A stretch of 64,000 bases of DNA, taken from contig JAUIAV010000007.1 in NCBI GenBank assembly GCA_030425195.1, positions 124,001-188,000 on the forward strand. Direction: 5' to 3'. The notes under the pieces were generated by a model. The model saw only the letters and a program-made list of their open reading frames with translations, did not search any database and was not told the DNA's origin. Source of the DNA: Gammaproteobacteria bacterium (GTDB lineage: Bacteria > Pseudomonadota > Gammaproteobacteria > Pseudomonadales > Azotimanducaceae). Made by a program: the position numbers and the translations under genes. Position 1 is the first letter of the stretch. Each line of letters opens with the position of its first letter. Shown here one piece after another: positions 45,995 to 54,706 of this stretch.

Positions 45995-46573
45995 TCAGTC
46001 GGTGGCGCCGGTGCCGGTGCCGGCGTCGGATTCGTCGGATCTTCCCTGCCCATCAACCTTCGCAGCATCGGTCTTGTCCTCTTCCTTGCCTGACTCAGCC
46101 TTCGCGTCCGCGGATTTCTTCTCCGCCTTCGGTTTCATCTCGGTTCCCGTCTGTTCCCGGAACCGGCGCTCAATGGCGTCCACATCCGGATCCATGTCGA
46201 TGGCGCCCTTGAATGAAGCGCCTTCCAGAACGCTGACCCGGGGTGCGTAGACGTTGCCGTTCACTCTGCCGCTTTCGGCAATCTGCACCCGTCGGGTGCC
46301 GTACACGTTGCCATCCACGGTGCCTTCAACGAGCACTTCCTGGGCCTTGATCTCCGCTGCCACGGTGCCTTCGGCATGAACGGTCACGGTGGCGCTGTGA
46401 TCGATGAAGCCCTCGACCCGGCCCTTCACCAGCAGGTCCTCCTCGGCGACGACTTCGCCTCTGATGACCACGGTGGGACCGATCATCGACTGACCGGATG
46501 CGGAGGTGGTGTTCAGACCCGGACGCCAGCCGGGCTGCTCGCGTTCGGTCTGCTGATCGGTGATCTCGCTCAT
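45995..46573 (-). CDS. Bactofilin (first copy)
   Basis: A 192-residue bactofilin. The beta-helix core (about 25-125) has IGPTVVIRGEVVAEEDLLVK, GRVEGFIDHSATVTV, VEGTVDGNVYGTRRVQI and VNGNVYAPRVSVLEGASFKG. A long C-terminal tail of alternating Lys/Asp/Glu/Ala residues (about 140-192) is probably disordered. The order of tail and core is opposite to that of the second copy, whose tail is N-terminal, so the two could co-polymerise with tails on different ends. AGGGA precedes the ATG. Confidence 0.92.
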   Translation of the reverse strand: MSEITDQQTEREQPGWRPGLNTTSASGQSMIGPTVVIRGEVVAEEDLLVKGRVEGFIDHSATVTVHAEGTVAAEIKAQEVLVEGTVDGNVYGTRRVQIAESGRVNGNVYAPRVSVLEGASFKGAIDMDPDVDAIERRFREQTGTEMKPKAEKKSADAKAESGKEEDKTDAAKVDGQGRSDESDAGTGTGATD

Positions 46574-46604
46574 CGGTAAATCCCTGTAACCAGTGGGTGG
46601 ACGG

Positions 46605-46610
46605 ACTATA
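46605..46610 (-). promoter_or_regulatory. Candidate -10 element of the bactofilin operon
   Basis: The minus strand reads TATAGT (5 of 6 to the sigma-70 -10 consensus) 31 bases before the bactofilin ATG. The -35 region at N16 is CTGAAC, a poor match. A GAGA-TG-TCTC near-palindrome fills the spacer. Confidence 0.4.
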
Positions 46611-46642
46611 AAAGAGACATCTCGATGTTCAGGCGACCTGGT

Positions 46643-48397
46643 TCACATTCTTCTTACAAACATCCGACGGATCAGGATTCCGACCACCGCCAGCATGAGG
46701 AGGCATAGAAATCCCAGCCAGAGGCCGTAGCCACCCGCACGCTTCGCCAGCACGTTGCTGCGCATCGCCACGAGCGCATCGTAGTCTTCCGGCACGGGGA
46801 CCACCCCCACCCGGGATGCGTATGCCGAGTAATCGGCGAGCATGGCTTCGAACCGGTCCGGGAGCTTCTCTGCCAGGTCCCGGGTTTCGCCCGGGTCTTC
46901 CCGGAGATAGTAGAGCCGCCAGGCGCCGTCGCCATGGGGCGGAGTGTTCCTGACCAGCTTGAAATCGTCTCTGAACAGCGCCGCGTTGCCCGAAACCTCG
47001 ATGCCCACGGGTTCATCGGCCTCGTAAACCTCCATGGCGCTGCTGTCGAGCAGGTCCCGCAGACTCCTGCCGGTGAAACCGCTCCTTTCGGACTCCGAAA
47101 CCTCCGCGAAATCCAGAATCGTCGGCGTGATGTCGGTGACGAAGGCACGGGCAGGGAGAAGGTCCAGCGCGGCGACGCCGGGGCCTGAGATGATCAGCGG
47201 CACCCTGAGCCCGCCCTCCGAGGCATAGAACTTGAACAGTGCGCTCGGCGAGGATGCCGCACTTGCCCACTCCGGACCGATGAAAGCGAGACTGCCCGGC
47301 TCTCCGAGCCGCGCAAGCTCATGATGGTAGTCGTTCAGCCACATCCACAGGCCCATCCCGCTCTGATTCACCGGGTCGTTGAATTCCGGACCATTATCCG
47401 AGGTGATGATGAAGAGCGTGTTCGCAAGCTCACCGGTTGCCGACAGATGGTCGACGAAGCGTCCGAGATGAAAATCCATGGCCTCCAGCATCCCGGCGTT
47501 CACCGCCATGCTGCGGCTGTACAGCGCCCGTTCGTCATGATCGAGTGAATCCCAGTCCCTCAGCGAGGCATGTTTCCTGCCGAGTGGCGCGTTGGCGGGA
47601 ATCAGGCCCAGGGTCCTGGCCCGCTCCCAGCGTTCGGTCCGGAGTGCATCCCAGCCTGCGTCGTAGACGCCTTCGTAGCGGTCTGTGAACTCCCTGGGTG
47701 CCTGGATGGGGATGTGTATGGCCTGAAAGGCGAGGTAGGCGAAGAAAGGTGCTTCGGGCCTGGCCGACGCCGACAGGTATTCGATCATCCTGTCGACCAG
47801 GAACTCCGAGGAGTAGAAATCATCGGGCAGCGTTGCCGGTGCGCGGTCCTCGAACCAGGGGGCCTCGGCATAGTAAGGCATGTAGGGTTTCTGCTCCCAG
47901 TTGTCCGCACCGGACGCATCCAGCACGAACGACCGATCGAAGCCGTGATCGGCGGGCAGATCGCCGGACCCGCTGCCCAGGTGCCATTTGCCGGTCATGA
48001 AGGTTCGATATCCTGCCCGCTTCAGCCTGGTGGCAACCGTTTCCACCCCAGGCGCGAGCCGCATGGCGTAACCCGGCTCGTCCGCCTGATCGGGCAGGAG
48101 CATTTCGGGAATCGTCGCCACACCCGTGAGATGGTTGTCCAGACCTGTAAGCAGCATGGCCCGGGAAGGGGCGCACAGCGGCGATGTGTGGTAGTTGCTG
48201 AACCGTACACCATCCGTCGCCAGGGCATCGATGGTGGGTGTACGGGCTTCACCGCCGTAGCTGCCGAAGTCCATGAGACCCGCATCGTCCACGAGCACGA
48301 CGACGATGTTCGGCGGCGTCCAGCCAGCCGCAACGGACAGCGGTGCGACCAGGCAGAGCACCGGGAGCAGGATCAGGGGCAGAAACGAACGTCTCAA
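46643..48397 (-). CDS. Sulfatase (formylglycine-dependent arylsulfatase family)
   Basis: A 584-residue exported sulfatase. I start it at a TTG (48397) overlapping the stop of the upstream gene, because a signal peptide (RRSFLPLILLPVLCLVAPLS) follows at once; the open frame further upstream lies inside the prenyltransferase gene. It opens PPNIVVVLVDDAGLMDFGSY with the metal-binding Asp pair and has the modification motif CAPSRAMLLTG (Cys for formylglycine). Other marks are TGKWHLG and a TSDNGPEF motif. A C-terminal membrane helix (GLWLGFLCLLMLAVVGILI) anchors it, so it should act at the periplasmic face. The substrate is unknown. Confidence 0.88.
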   Translation of the reverse strand: MRRSFLPLILLPVLCLVAPLSVAAGWTPPNIVVVLVDDAGLMDFGSYGGEARTPTIDALATDGVRFSNYHTSPLCAPSRAMLLTGLDNHLTGVATIPEMLLPDQADEPGYAMRLAPGVETVATRLKRAGYRTFMTGKWHLGSGSGDLPADHGFDRSFVLDASGADNWEQKPYMPYYAEAPWFEDRAPATLPDDFYSSEFLVDRMIEYLSASARPEAPFFAYLAFQAIHIPIQAPREFTDRYEGVYDAGWDALRTERWERARTLGLIPANAPLGRKHASLRDWDSLDHDERALYSRSMAVNAGMLEAMDFHLGRFVDHLSATGELANTLFIITSDNGPEFNDPVNQSGMGLWMWLNDYHHELARLGEPGSLAFIGPEWASAASSPSALFKFYASEGGLRVPLIISGPGVAALDLLPARAFVTDITPTILDFAEVSESERSGFTGRSLRDLLDSSAMEVYEADEPVGIEVSGNAALFRDDFKLVRNTPPHGDGAWRLYYLREDPGETRDLAEKLPDRFEAMLADYSAYASRVGVVPVPEDYDALVAMRSNVLAKRAGGYGLWLGFLCLLMLAVVGILIRRMFVRRM

Positions 48398-49377
48398 ACT
48401 GCCAGAGCCAGACAGAAGCCGGCCAGCAGCAGCAGACTGAACCAGCGGGTGTGATCGAAGGCATAGGCCGAGAACCAGAGCGGCCAGGCCGCTTCCGGGA
48501 AATCCGCTGGCGGCTGCTCCGGTGCGGGACGGGAGAATGCCTCCCAGGCACGCCCCATGCGCGGCAACGCCAGCAGTGCCAGGAGCACGGTCCAGGGCAG
48601 CCAGCCGAGCACCACGAGCAGAACGGTGAACAGGTACTGACCCGCCAGCATGCCGCGCACCCATACCCTGGCCCGGGCCTCCCCCAGCCGCACCGGCAAC
48701 GTGTGGACACCCTTGTCAAGATCGAAGCGGAGCTTGTCGATGTGCTTGCCGAAGATGACGGTGGTCGGGCCCAGCGCGAACACCGTACCAACCACGGCGA
48801 TCGGCCAGTCCCAGCTGCCCGTGGCGGCGAACGCCGTGCCGCCCACCATGAGCGGACCCCAGACGAGCAGCACGGCCGGCTCCCCGAGTCCCCACTGCTT
48901 GAGCGGCCAGGTGTAGAAGATGAGCAGCAGGCTGCCGAGCAGAAACGGCGCGATCAGACCTGGAGACACGGTGACGATCAGATAGAGACCGCACAGCGCC
49001 GCCAGCGCACCGGTGATGCTCATGTACAGGATGAGTTGCCGGCGGCTGAGCAGGCCGTCCTCGAGAACGTGCGCGCCATAGCGTAGCCGGAAGTAGTTGC
49101 CCTCGTCGATTCCGCGCGCGGAATCCGTCAGGTCGTTGAGCTGATTGTTGGCGGCGTGGGCCAGCAGCAACCCAACCACGCACACGACCCAGGCGCCCGG
49201 GCTGAAGGTCTCATGGCCGATGGCAAGCAGGCCGCCGAACGCCGCCGCCGCGAAGGTCATCAGCAGCACACTGGCCCGTGCGGAAATGAGCCAGCGGACG
49301 GCAAACGGCGTCGATCGCCAGCCGTCGGCATCCACCCGAGGCATGGCCGTCAGCGCCTGCATCAGCGAGATTCTCAC
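48394..49377 (-). CDS. UbiA-family prenyltransferase
   Basis: A 327-residue integral-membrane protein with about eight or nine hydrophobic helices. The first Asp-rich prenyl-diphosphate motif is NNQLNDLTDSARGID (about 82-96), and the second lies near the DKLRFDLDKGVHTLPVRLGE segment (about 215-235), both expected for UbiA/MenA enzymes. The overall look is closer to the MenA/1,4-dihydroxy-2-naphthoate branch than to ubiquinone UbiA, but the substrate is not decided. The GTG start lies 3 bases after the peroxiredoxin stop, and its own stop overlaps the sulfatase start. Confidence 0.87.
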   Translation of the reverse strand: MRISLMQALTAMPRVDADGWRSTPFAVRWLISARASVLLMTFAAAAFGGLLAIGHETFSPGAWVVCVVGLLLAHAANNQLNDLTDSARGIDEGNYFRLRYGAHVLEDGLLSRRQLILYMSITGALAALCGLYLIVTVSPGLIAPFLLGSLLLIFYTWPLKQWGLGEPAVLLVWGPLMVGGTAFAATGSWDWPIAVVGTVFALGPTTVIFGKHIDKLRFDLDKGVHTLPVRLGEARARVWVRGMLAGQYLFTVLLVVLGWLPWTVLLALLALPRMGRAWEAFSRPAPEQPPADFPEAAWPLWFSAYAFDHTRWFSLLLLAGFCLALAV

Positions 49378-49380
49378 GAC

Positions 49381-49944
49381 TCAGTCCGCTTTCGGAACGC
49401 CCAGCGCCTCCAGACCTTCCACCAGATCCACACCAGCCGTGCGGGGATCCACCTCTGTGTCGATCTTGCGGACGATGCCTTCCGCATCGATGTAGAACGT
49501 CCAGCGGCGGGCAAATCCCCGCTCCGACAGAACGCCGTAAGCGCCGGCCATTTCTCCGGACGGATCGGAAAGAATCGGGAAGCTGGCTTCGTTCTTTTCC
49601 GCGAATCCACGATTGTCGGCTTCCGAGTCCGTGCTCGCCATGAAGTAGATAACGTCAAAATTCCGAATCTCCCGGTCACTGTCACGCAGCGCCTTGCATT
49701 CGATCGTTCAGCCGCCGGTGAATGCCTTCGGGAAGAAGGCGATCACCACGTGCTGACCGCGCAGCTCGGAGAGCCGATAGGTCTCACCATCACTGCCCGG
49801 CAATGTGAAGTCCGGTGCCGCATCGCCGACTTCCACGGCCTGTACCGCGAGGCTGAACACCAGCGCAGCAGCACCGGCCGCGACCCGGCAGCCGATCTGC
49901 CACCAGCGTCCTTCCAGTGGCTGTCTCAAGAGGCTGAACATCAT
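49381..49944 (-). CDS. Selenocysteine-containing exported peroxiredoxin
   Basis: A thiol/selenol peroxidase of the AhpC/TSA-redoxin type, 187 residues if the in-frame TGA at 49710-49708 is read as selenocysteine (residue 79). Before the TGA are a signal peptide (about 1-36, [11 protein letters not shown]) and the redoxin start [19 protein letters not shown], then FFPKAFTGG. In homologues the next residue is the peroxidatic Cys. After the TGA the frame continues [55 protein letters not shown] and [20 protein letters not shown], with no other stop. A second Cys four residues on (U-T-I-E-C) could be resolving. The ATG at 49944 has AGGAG 9 bases upstream. The alternative, a nonsense mutation, is less likely given the exact position and the hairpin that follows. 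Confidence 0.82.
49674..49710 (-). promoter_or_regulatory. UGA(Sec) codon with candidate bacterial SECIS stem-loop
   Basis: Downstream of the TGA codon (49710-49708), CGCUG and CAGUG form a 5-bp stem (one G-U pair) around the loop CGUGA. Below it GG pairs with CC across one bulged A, giving 7 bp. The apical loop begins 21 bases after the UGA and has G in its second position. Known bacterial SECIS rules are a loop 16-37 bases after UGA, a loop of 3-14 bases, and G among its first two positions, so all are met. SelB would bind this element. No folding program was run. Confidence 0.65.
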
Positions 49945-50071
49945 GCTGAAGGTCTCCTCATGGCAAGAAGCTCCGGAGTATACACGGCAGGACTGCCTGC
50001 CCAACGGCATTGCCAGACCCGGACGGATTCGCCATTCTCGAAGCGAATCCAACCGATGAGGCACTCGTCCG

Positions 50072-50710
50072 ATGGAACTCTACGATGCCATGTCCACACT
50101 GCGTGCCGTGCGGCGCATCCGACCCGACCCGGTGCCCGAGGACGTCCTCGAGCGCGTGTTCCGGGCGGCCACCTGGGCACCCACCGGCGGCAATCATCAG
50201 GGCTGGCGGATCGTCGCCGTGCGCGACGAGGCGAAGAAACAGGCGCTCGAAGACCTCTACCGACCGCACTGGGAGGGCTACATACCGGGCTACGAAGCGC
50301 ACATGGCGGACATGCCCGAGCCGGCACGGACCGCTTCAGAGCGCGCCCTGGCCGCCGGAACCTATCTGGCCACTCATCTGCACGAAGCACCCGTGATCGC
50401 CGTGTTCTGCTTCAACCCCGGACGCATGACGATCACGGATCAGGATCTGGGCCGGCCGAGCGTGGTGGGCGGCGGTTCGGTCTATCCCGCAGTGCAGAAT
50501 CTGCTGCTCGCCTGCCGGAACGAAGGGCTCGGCTGCGTGCTGACCACCCTGCTCTGCCGGGAGGAAGCCGCGGTCAGAACGCTCCTCCACATTCCCGACG
50601 ACTGGTTCACCTGTGCCCATGTGCCCATCGGATATCCGGTCGGCGGCGGCCACGGCCCCATTTCGCGCAAGCCGGTCACGGACATGGTGTTCTGGGACCG
50701 TTTCGGCTAG
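50072..50710 (+). CDS. Nitroreductase-family protein
   Basis: A 212-residue FMN-dependent oxidoreductase. The N-terminal motif [20 protein letters not shown] and [20 protein letters not shown] carry the FMN-phosphate contacts, and [20 protein letters not shown] (about 140-160) is the central helix signature. The C-terminal [20 protein letters not shown] fits the family. It would use NAD(P)H to reduce nitro- or enone-type compounds. It is divergent from the peroxiredoxin gene. Confidence 0.9.
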   Translation: MELYDAMSTLRAVRRIRPDPVPEDVLERVFRAATWAPTGGNHQGWRIVAVRDEAKKQALEDLYRPHWEGYIPGYEAHMADMPEPARTASERALAAGTYLATHLHEAPVIAVFCFNPGRMTITDQDLGRPSVVGGGSVYPAVQNLLLACRNEGLGCVLTTLLCREEAAVRTLLHIPDDWFTCAHVPIGYPVGGGHGPISRKPVTDMVFWDRFG

Positions 50711-50722
50711 GGAGCCTCCTGG

Positions 50723-52930
50723 TCAGGGCACGCTGTCCAGGCGCGGCGTGAGCTCCTGTCGCGAGGCAATGTGATCCTTCAGTTCCTCCGGCGTCCACCA
50801 GCTCGGCTTCAGGGTCCGGTTGCTGAACACCGTTTCGGCCTGATCCCGGAAGTGCACGGAATCCGGGCGGTCTGACTGACCCACCGGCAGATAGATCCAG
50901 CTCCGGATCGGTTTCGACAGCACCACGATCTGGGTCGACGTCTGTCCCCGGTTACCGTGCCGCTCGAAATTCTCATCAGCGTCGGCGTAGCCCATGGAGC
51001 GCAGGGTTGTGAGACCCAGGTGATCTCCCCCGCCGCCACCCACAGGCCAGCTCTCCCCGTCGCGTCCCACCCGGAACACACGCCCCCAGGGTTGGTCCGT
51101 GACGCCCAGCTCCTGACGCATCCGGGACAGTCCGTCCTGCCAGGAACGGGATACCATGGCCAGCTGCTCCGCCGTCAGCCCGATCTGCCGGGGCGGGCGC
51201 TGCTCCACGATCGCGTAGTGATCGTCCACCGCCTCTCGGATCTCCGGCCCACCTGCCATGCCGTCCAGCGTCGACCGCCAGTAGTAGTACTTGAGGCCCG
51301 GGCGGCTGTCCCGGGTCAGCTGTCCATCCCAGCCGAGCAGCTCATCGAGCTCCGCAGAGGCTGGCGGTTCGGAGCGTCTCAGAACATCGAGCCAGCGCCG
51401 GTACCCGAACGGGGTGACGTCCACGGCATAGGCCAGCGCCTCCTCCACCGTCACTTCCTCATCCGCCTCGAGCAGCTCGATGGCCCGCGCGCCCCGCTGA
51501 TTCGTCCAGCCATCGAAGCGTTCGCCGTGATCGGCGCTCGAGAACAGATAGTCCGGTTGGGCGTCCAGCGAGAAAGGTGAATCCGGGATCATGGCGTCGG
51601 GTGGTATGTTGCAGTTCTGGAGATATCCCGACTCCGGGTTCAGAACCTGAAGATGATCGCTTGCCGGATGGATGCCCTGCCACTCGGAAGCCGACGTGCT
51701 GCCGTCCACGGGCCGGGACCAGTCGTATCCCCCGGCTCTGACCGGCACACGACCGGTACGCTGGTAGTAGATGTTACCGCTGGTGTCCGCCACCATCACG
51801 TTCTGCGGGAACATGGACAGCGTTTCACACGCCGCCATCGCCCCCCGGTAGTCCTCCGCGAAGTTGAGGGCTTCCCAGGCACTGTTGCGATTGGTGCCGT
51901 TGTCGTAGGCGATCTTCGCGGCATAGGCCACGCCGTCCGCCCTGGCGACGATGGGGCCGTGATGTGAGGACTCCCAGACGTACTCCCGCCTGCTGCCGTC
52001 CGGAAAGCCCAGAATCACCGGATGCTGCGCGATTTCCCGCCACCCGTCGTCATAGCGATAGCGGTTCGGATGCTCCGGATCCAGCGTCAGAGCGAAGACG
52101 TCCGCCGTATCGGGCCCGCCCGTGGTCATGGCCCAGCCGACGTTGCCGTTGTGACCGAGGCCGATGTAAGGAGAACCGGCCAGCCCGACGCCGCTGCCTT
52201 CGAGCGCCCCCGCATGTATCCGCATTTCCCAGAACCGGCTGGGACCCCACCAGGACAGATGCGGATCGATCAGCAGAATGGCGTGACCTTCCGCCGTCCG
52301 CGTCGGACCGATCGCCCACTGATTCGAGCCGCGCTGGGCAACTTCGAAGTCCGGCTCTATGCCACCGCGGACCAGATCACCCAGAGCCTCGTCAATGGAC
52401 CAGTTGTAGAGAAACATGCGGCCGAACGCATCCACCATCTCCGCGGTCACCGCCCCTTCCGTCCACCACTCGGGCACATCCTCCGGGTGGGCTGCGTAGA
52501 AGTCCGAGATTCCGTTGGCGAATGCGGTGATTCTGGCCAGCTCCGTCTGGTCCATGCGGGCAATGGACGCCTCCGCATTGCGCAGATGACCGAACATGGT
52601 CGCCAGCAGAGAGATCCGGATCCCATCCTCTCCCGCGATCTCGGAGAACCGGCCCATGGCCAGCATCATGTTCATGAGCAGCTGCTCCGGCCGGTCTTCC
52701 GCCTGAGTCCAGCCCTGAGCATAGAGACCGGCTTCCACGGTGGGGGCATAGATGTGCGGTACGCCGAAGGTATCCCTGTACACGACCGTTCTGCCTTCGT
52801 CAGCACCGCCGCCCGGCATTCCTGAAGACGATTCGGGCCCTGACGTTTCGGCAGGTTCCGGCCCGCAGCCGATCAGCAGGCCGAACATCACGATTGCCGT
52901 CAGACTGCGCCTGTAGAGTCCCCTGTACAT
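50723..52930 (-). CDS. Penicillin-acylase-family lipoprotein (Ntn hydrolase)
   Basis: A 735-residue precursor. The start at MYRGLYRRS (52930) is set by the lipoprotein signal that follows (VMFGLLIGC, lipobox Cys ~22); open frame further upstream is antisense to the neighbouring gene. The alpha-chain region has DTFGVPHIYAPTVEAGLYAQ. The autoprocessing nucleophile is Ser202 in RGSNQWAIGP, and the beta chain has ILLIDPHLSWWGPSRFWEMR and SPYIGLGHNGNVGWAMTTGG. This is the aculeacin / acyl-homoserine-lactone acylase side of the family (cleavage of an amide-linked acyl group). It is divergent from an N-acyl-amino-acid deacylase, 75 bases apart, so both may act on N-acyl compounds. Confidence 0.88.
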   Translation of the reverse strand: MYRGLYRRSLTAIVMFGLLIGCGPEPAETSGPESSSGMPGGGADEGRTVVYRDTFGVPHIYAPTVEAGLYAQGWTQAEDRPEQLLMNMMLAMGRFSEIAGEDGIRISLLATMFGHLRNAEASIARMDQTELARITAFANGISDFYAAHPEDVPEWWTEGAVTAEMVDAFGRMFLYNWSIDEALGDLVRGGIEPDFEVAQRGSNQWAIGPTRTAEGHAILLIDPHLSWWGPSRFWEMRIHAGALEGSGVGLAGSPYIGLGHNGNVGWAMTTGGPDTADVFALTLDPEHPNRYRYDDGWREIAQHPVILGFPDGSRREYVWESSHHGPIVARADGVAYAAKIAYDNGTNRNSAWEALNFAEDYRGAMAACETLSMFPQNVMVADTSGNIYYQRTGRVPVRAGGYDWSRPVDGSTSASEWQGIHPASDHLQVLNPESGYLQNCNIPPDAMIPDSPFSLDAQPDYLFSSADHGERFDGWTNQRGARAIELLEADEEVTVEEALAYAVDVTPFGYRRWLDVLRRSEPPASAELDELLGWDGQLTRDSRPGLKYYYWRSTLDGMAGGPEIREAVDDHYAIVEQRPPRQIGLTAEQLAMVSRSWQDGLSRMRQELGVTDQPWGRVFRVGRDGESWPVGGGGGDHLGLTTLRSMGYADADENFERHGNRGQTSTQIVVLSKPIRSWIYLPVGQSDRPDSVHFRDQAETVFSNRTLKPSWWTPEELKDHIASRQELTPRLDSVP

Positions 52931-53005
52931 CCCCGTACCCCCCTTGCGTATGAGGGCAGCATGGTACGATGCCCGCTCGCCAAATACAGGATCGGGAGAG
53001 GGACC

Positions 53006-54697
53006 ATGCACGATCTCATCATCAGAAACGCCACCATCGTAGACGGGACCGGGAAGGCGGCCTTTCCCGGAGACGTCGTCGTCGATGAAGGACGCATCAC
53101 CGCGGTGACGGCCGCCGGTGCCGCAGAAGGTCCTGCGGAGCGGGAAATCGACGCGGCCGGCGACCTGCTTACGCCAGGCTTCGTGGACATCCACACCCAC
53201 TACGACGGTCAGGTCTGCTGGGACAAGGACGTGACGCCTTCCAGCTGGCATGGCGTGACCTCCATCGTCATGGGCAACTGCGGCGTGGGATTCGCTCCCG
53301 TTCGCGCAGGCACCGAAAACGAGCTGGTCGAGCTGATGGAGAGCGTGGAGGACATCCCGGGTACCGCCCTGCATGAAGGGATTCCCTGGGGCTGGGAGTC
53401 CTTCGAGGAGTACCTGGATCATATCGACACCCCTTACACCGTGGACGTAGGCACCCAGGTGCCGCACGTGGCCATCCGGCACTTCGTCATGGGTGACCGC
53501 TGTTACGACGATGCCACGCCGGAGGACATGGAAGCCATGCGCCGCCTCACCAGAAGCGCCCTGGAAGCGGGCGCTCTGGGATTCTCCACCTCCCGCTTCT
53601 ACGGGCATCTGGACAAAGCGGGCAATCTGGTCCCCGGCACCCGCGCCTCGGCGGAGGAGATGAAGACGATCGGCCGGGCTTTCGAGGGGCTCTCCTTCGG
53701 CACCATGGAGTTCGTTTCGGACTCCCTCAGCGATCCGGAGGAGCTCGCCTGGATCGAGCACATCACCCGGGAAACCGGCTGTACGATCACACCGCTGATG
53801 ACGGCCGGTCCGAGCCCGGTCTGGGATCTGGCGGAGCGCCTGAACGAGGAGGGCCTGAGCCTGCGTCCCCAGGTGGGTGCCCGCCCTGCCTCCATCCTCA
53901 TGACGCTGGACGGTACCATCAACCCCATGCGGCAGTTTCCCGCCTACCGGGAAATCCACCATCTGCCGCTGGCCGAGCGTCAGGCACGCCTGAAGGATCC
54001 CGAGTTCCGGGCACGGGTTCTCGACGAGGAAGTGCAGCTGCCGAACAACGCGGACGCGGTCCGCTTTCTCACGGACCACGAACAGCAGTACATCATGGAC
54101 GAAGCGCTCTCCTACGAGCCGGGCCCCGAGGACACGGTGGCTGCCGTCGCCACAAAGCGCGGTCTGCATCCGCGGGAGGTGATGATGGACGTGCTGGCCG
54201 AAGGCCGTCCCCTGCTCATCCTGTTCGGCCGCTACGAGGGCAGTCTGGAAGGCCAGCGGGAAGTCATCGAGCATCCGCTGAGCGTTTTCGGACTCTCGGA
54301 CGGCGGCGCCCACTGCGGCGTGCTGGTGGACGCCAGCGTACCCACGTACATGCTGAGCTACTTCACCCGGGACCGCAGCCGCGGACCGAAGCTTCCGGTG
54401 GAATTCGTGGTGCACAAGCTCACACAGGACGCGGCGAAGCTCTACGGCCTGAACGATCGCGGGGTGATCGCGCCCGGGTACGCGGCCGATCTGAACCTGA
54501 TCGACTACGACGCGCTGAAGCTCCACCAGCCGGAGATGGTTTACGACCTCCCCGCCGGCGGCAAGCGGCTGATACAGAAGGCCGACGGCTACCGGCTGAC
54601 CGTCAAGTCAGGCGTGGTGACCTTCGAGGACGGATTGCCCACGGGGGCGAGGCCCGGACATCTGCTGCGCGGGCCCCAGGCACAACCCGCTGCCTGA
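53006..54697 (+). CDS. N-acyl-D-amino-acid deacylase-type amidohydrolase
   Basis: A 563-residue metal-dependent amidohydrolase. The start MHDLIIRNATIVDGTGKAAF at 53006 has a GGGAGAGGGA ribosome site; it matches the family opening. Metal ligands are in DIHTHYDGQVCWDK (H-x-H) and the later GLSDGGAHCGVLVDAS. The centre has MEFVSDSLSDPEELAWIEH. The product would release a carboxylate from an N-acyl-D-amino acid; enzymes of this group also act on other substrates. It ends 9 bases from the convergent gene. Confidence 0.87.
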   Translation: MHDLIIRNATIVDGTGKAAFPGDVVVDEGRITAVTAAGAAEGPAEREIDAAGDLLTPGFVDIHTHYDGQVCWDKDVTPSSWHGVTSIVMGNCGVGFAPVRAGTENELVELMESVEDIPGTALHEGIPWGWESFEEYLDHIDTPYTVDVGTQVPHVAIRHFVMGDRCYDDATPEDMEAMRRLTRSALEAGALGFSTSRFYGHLDKAGNLVPGTRASAEEMKTIGRAFEGLSFGTMEFVSDSLSDPEELAWIEHITRETGCTITPLMTAGPSPVWDLAERLNEEGLSLRPQVGARPASILMTLDGTINPMRQFPAYREIHHLPLAERQARLKDPEFRARVLDEEVQLPNNADAVRFLTDHEQQYIMDEALSYEPGPEDTVAAVATKRGLHPREVMMDVLAEGRPLLILFGRYEGSLEGQREVIEHPLSVFGLSDGGAHCGVLVDASVPTYMLSYFTRDRSRGPKLPVEFVVHKLTQDAAKLYGLNDRGVIAPGYAADLNLIDYDALKLHQPEMVYDLPAGGKRLIQKADGYRLTVKSGVVTFEDGLPTGARPGHLLRGPQAQPAA

Positions 54698-54706
54698 AAC
54701 CGGCAC

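Noticed and set aside
48398-48664. Longer N-terminus of the sulfatase
   Set aside because: The extra sequence overlaps the prenyltransferase gene and lacks sulfatase features; the signal peptide begins at the TTG at 48397.
49381-49641. Reading the peroxiredoxin as a pseudogene or as two separate short genes
   Set aside because: The halves are in the same frame with 22 clean codons between the TGA and the next ATG, the TGA is at the catalytic position, and a SECIS-like hairpin follows. The second half has no ribosome site of its own that I can see.
52931-54526. Long upstream extension of the penicillin-acylase frame
   Set aside because: It is antisense to the amidohydrolase gene. The lipoprotein signal at 52930 marks the true start.
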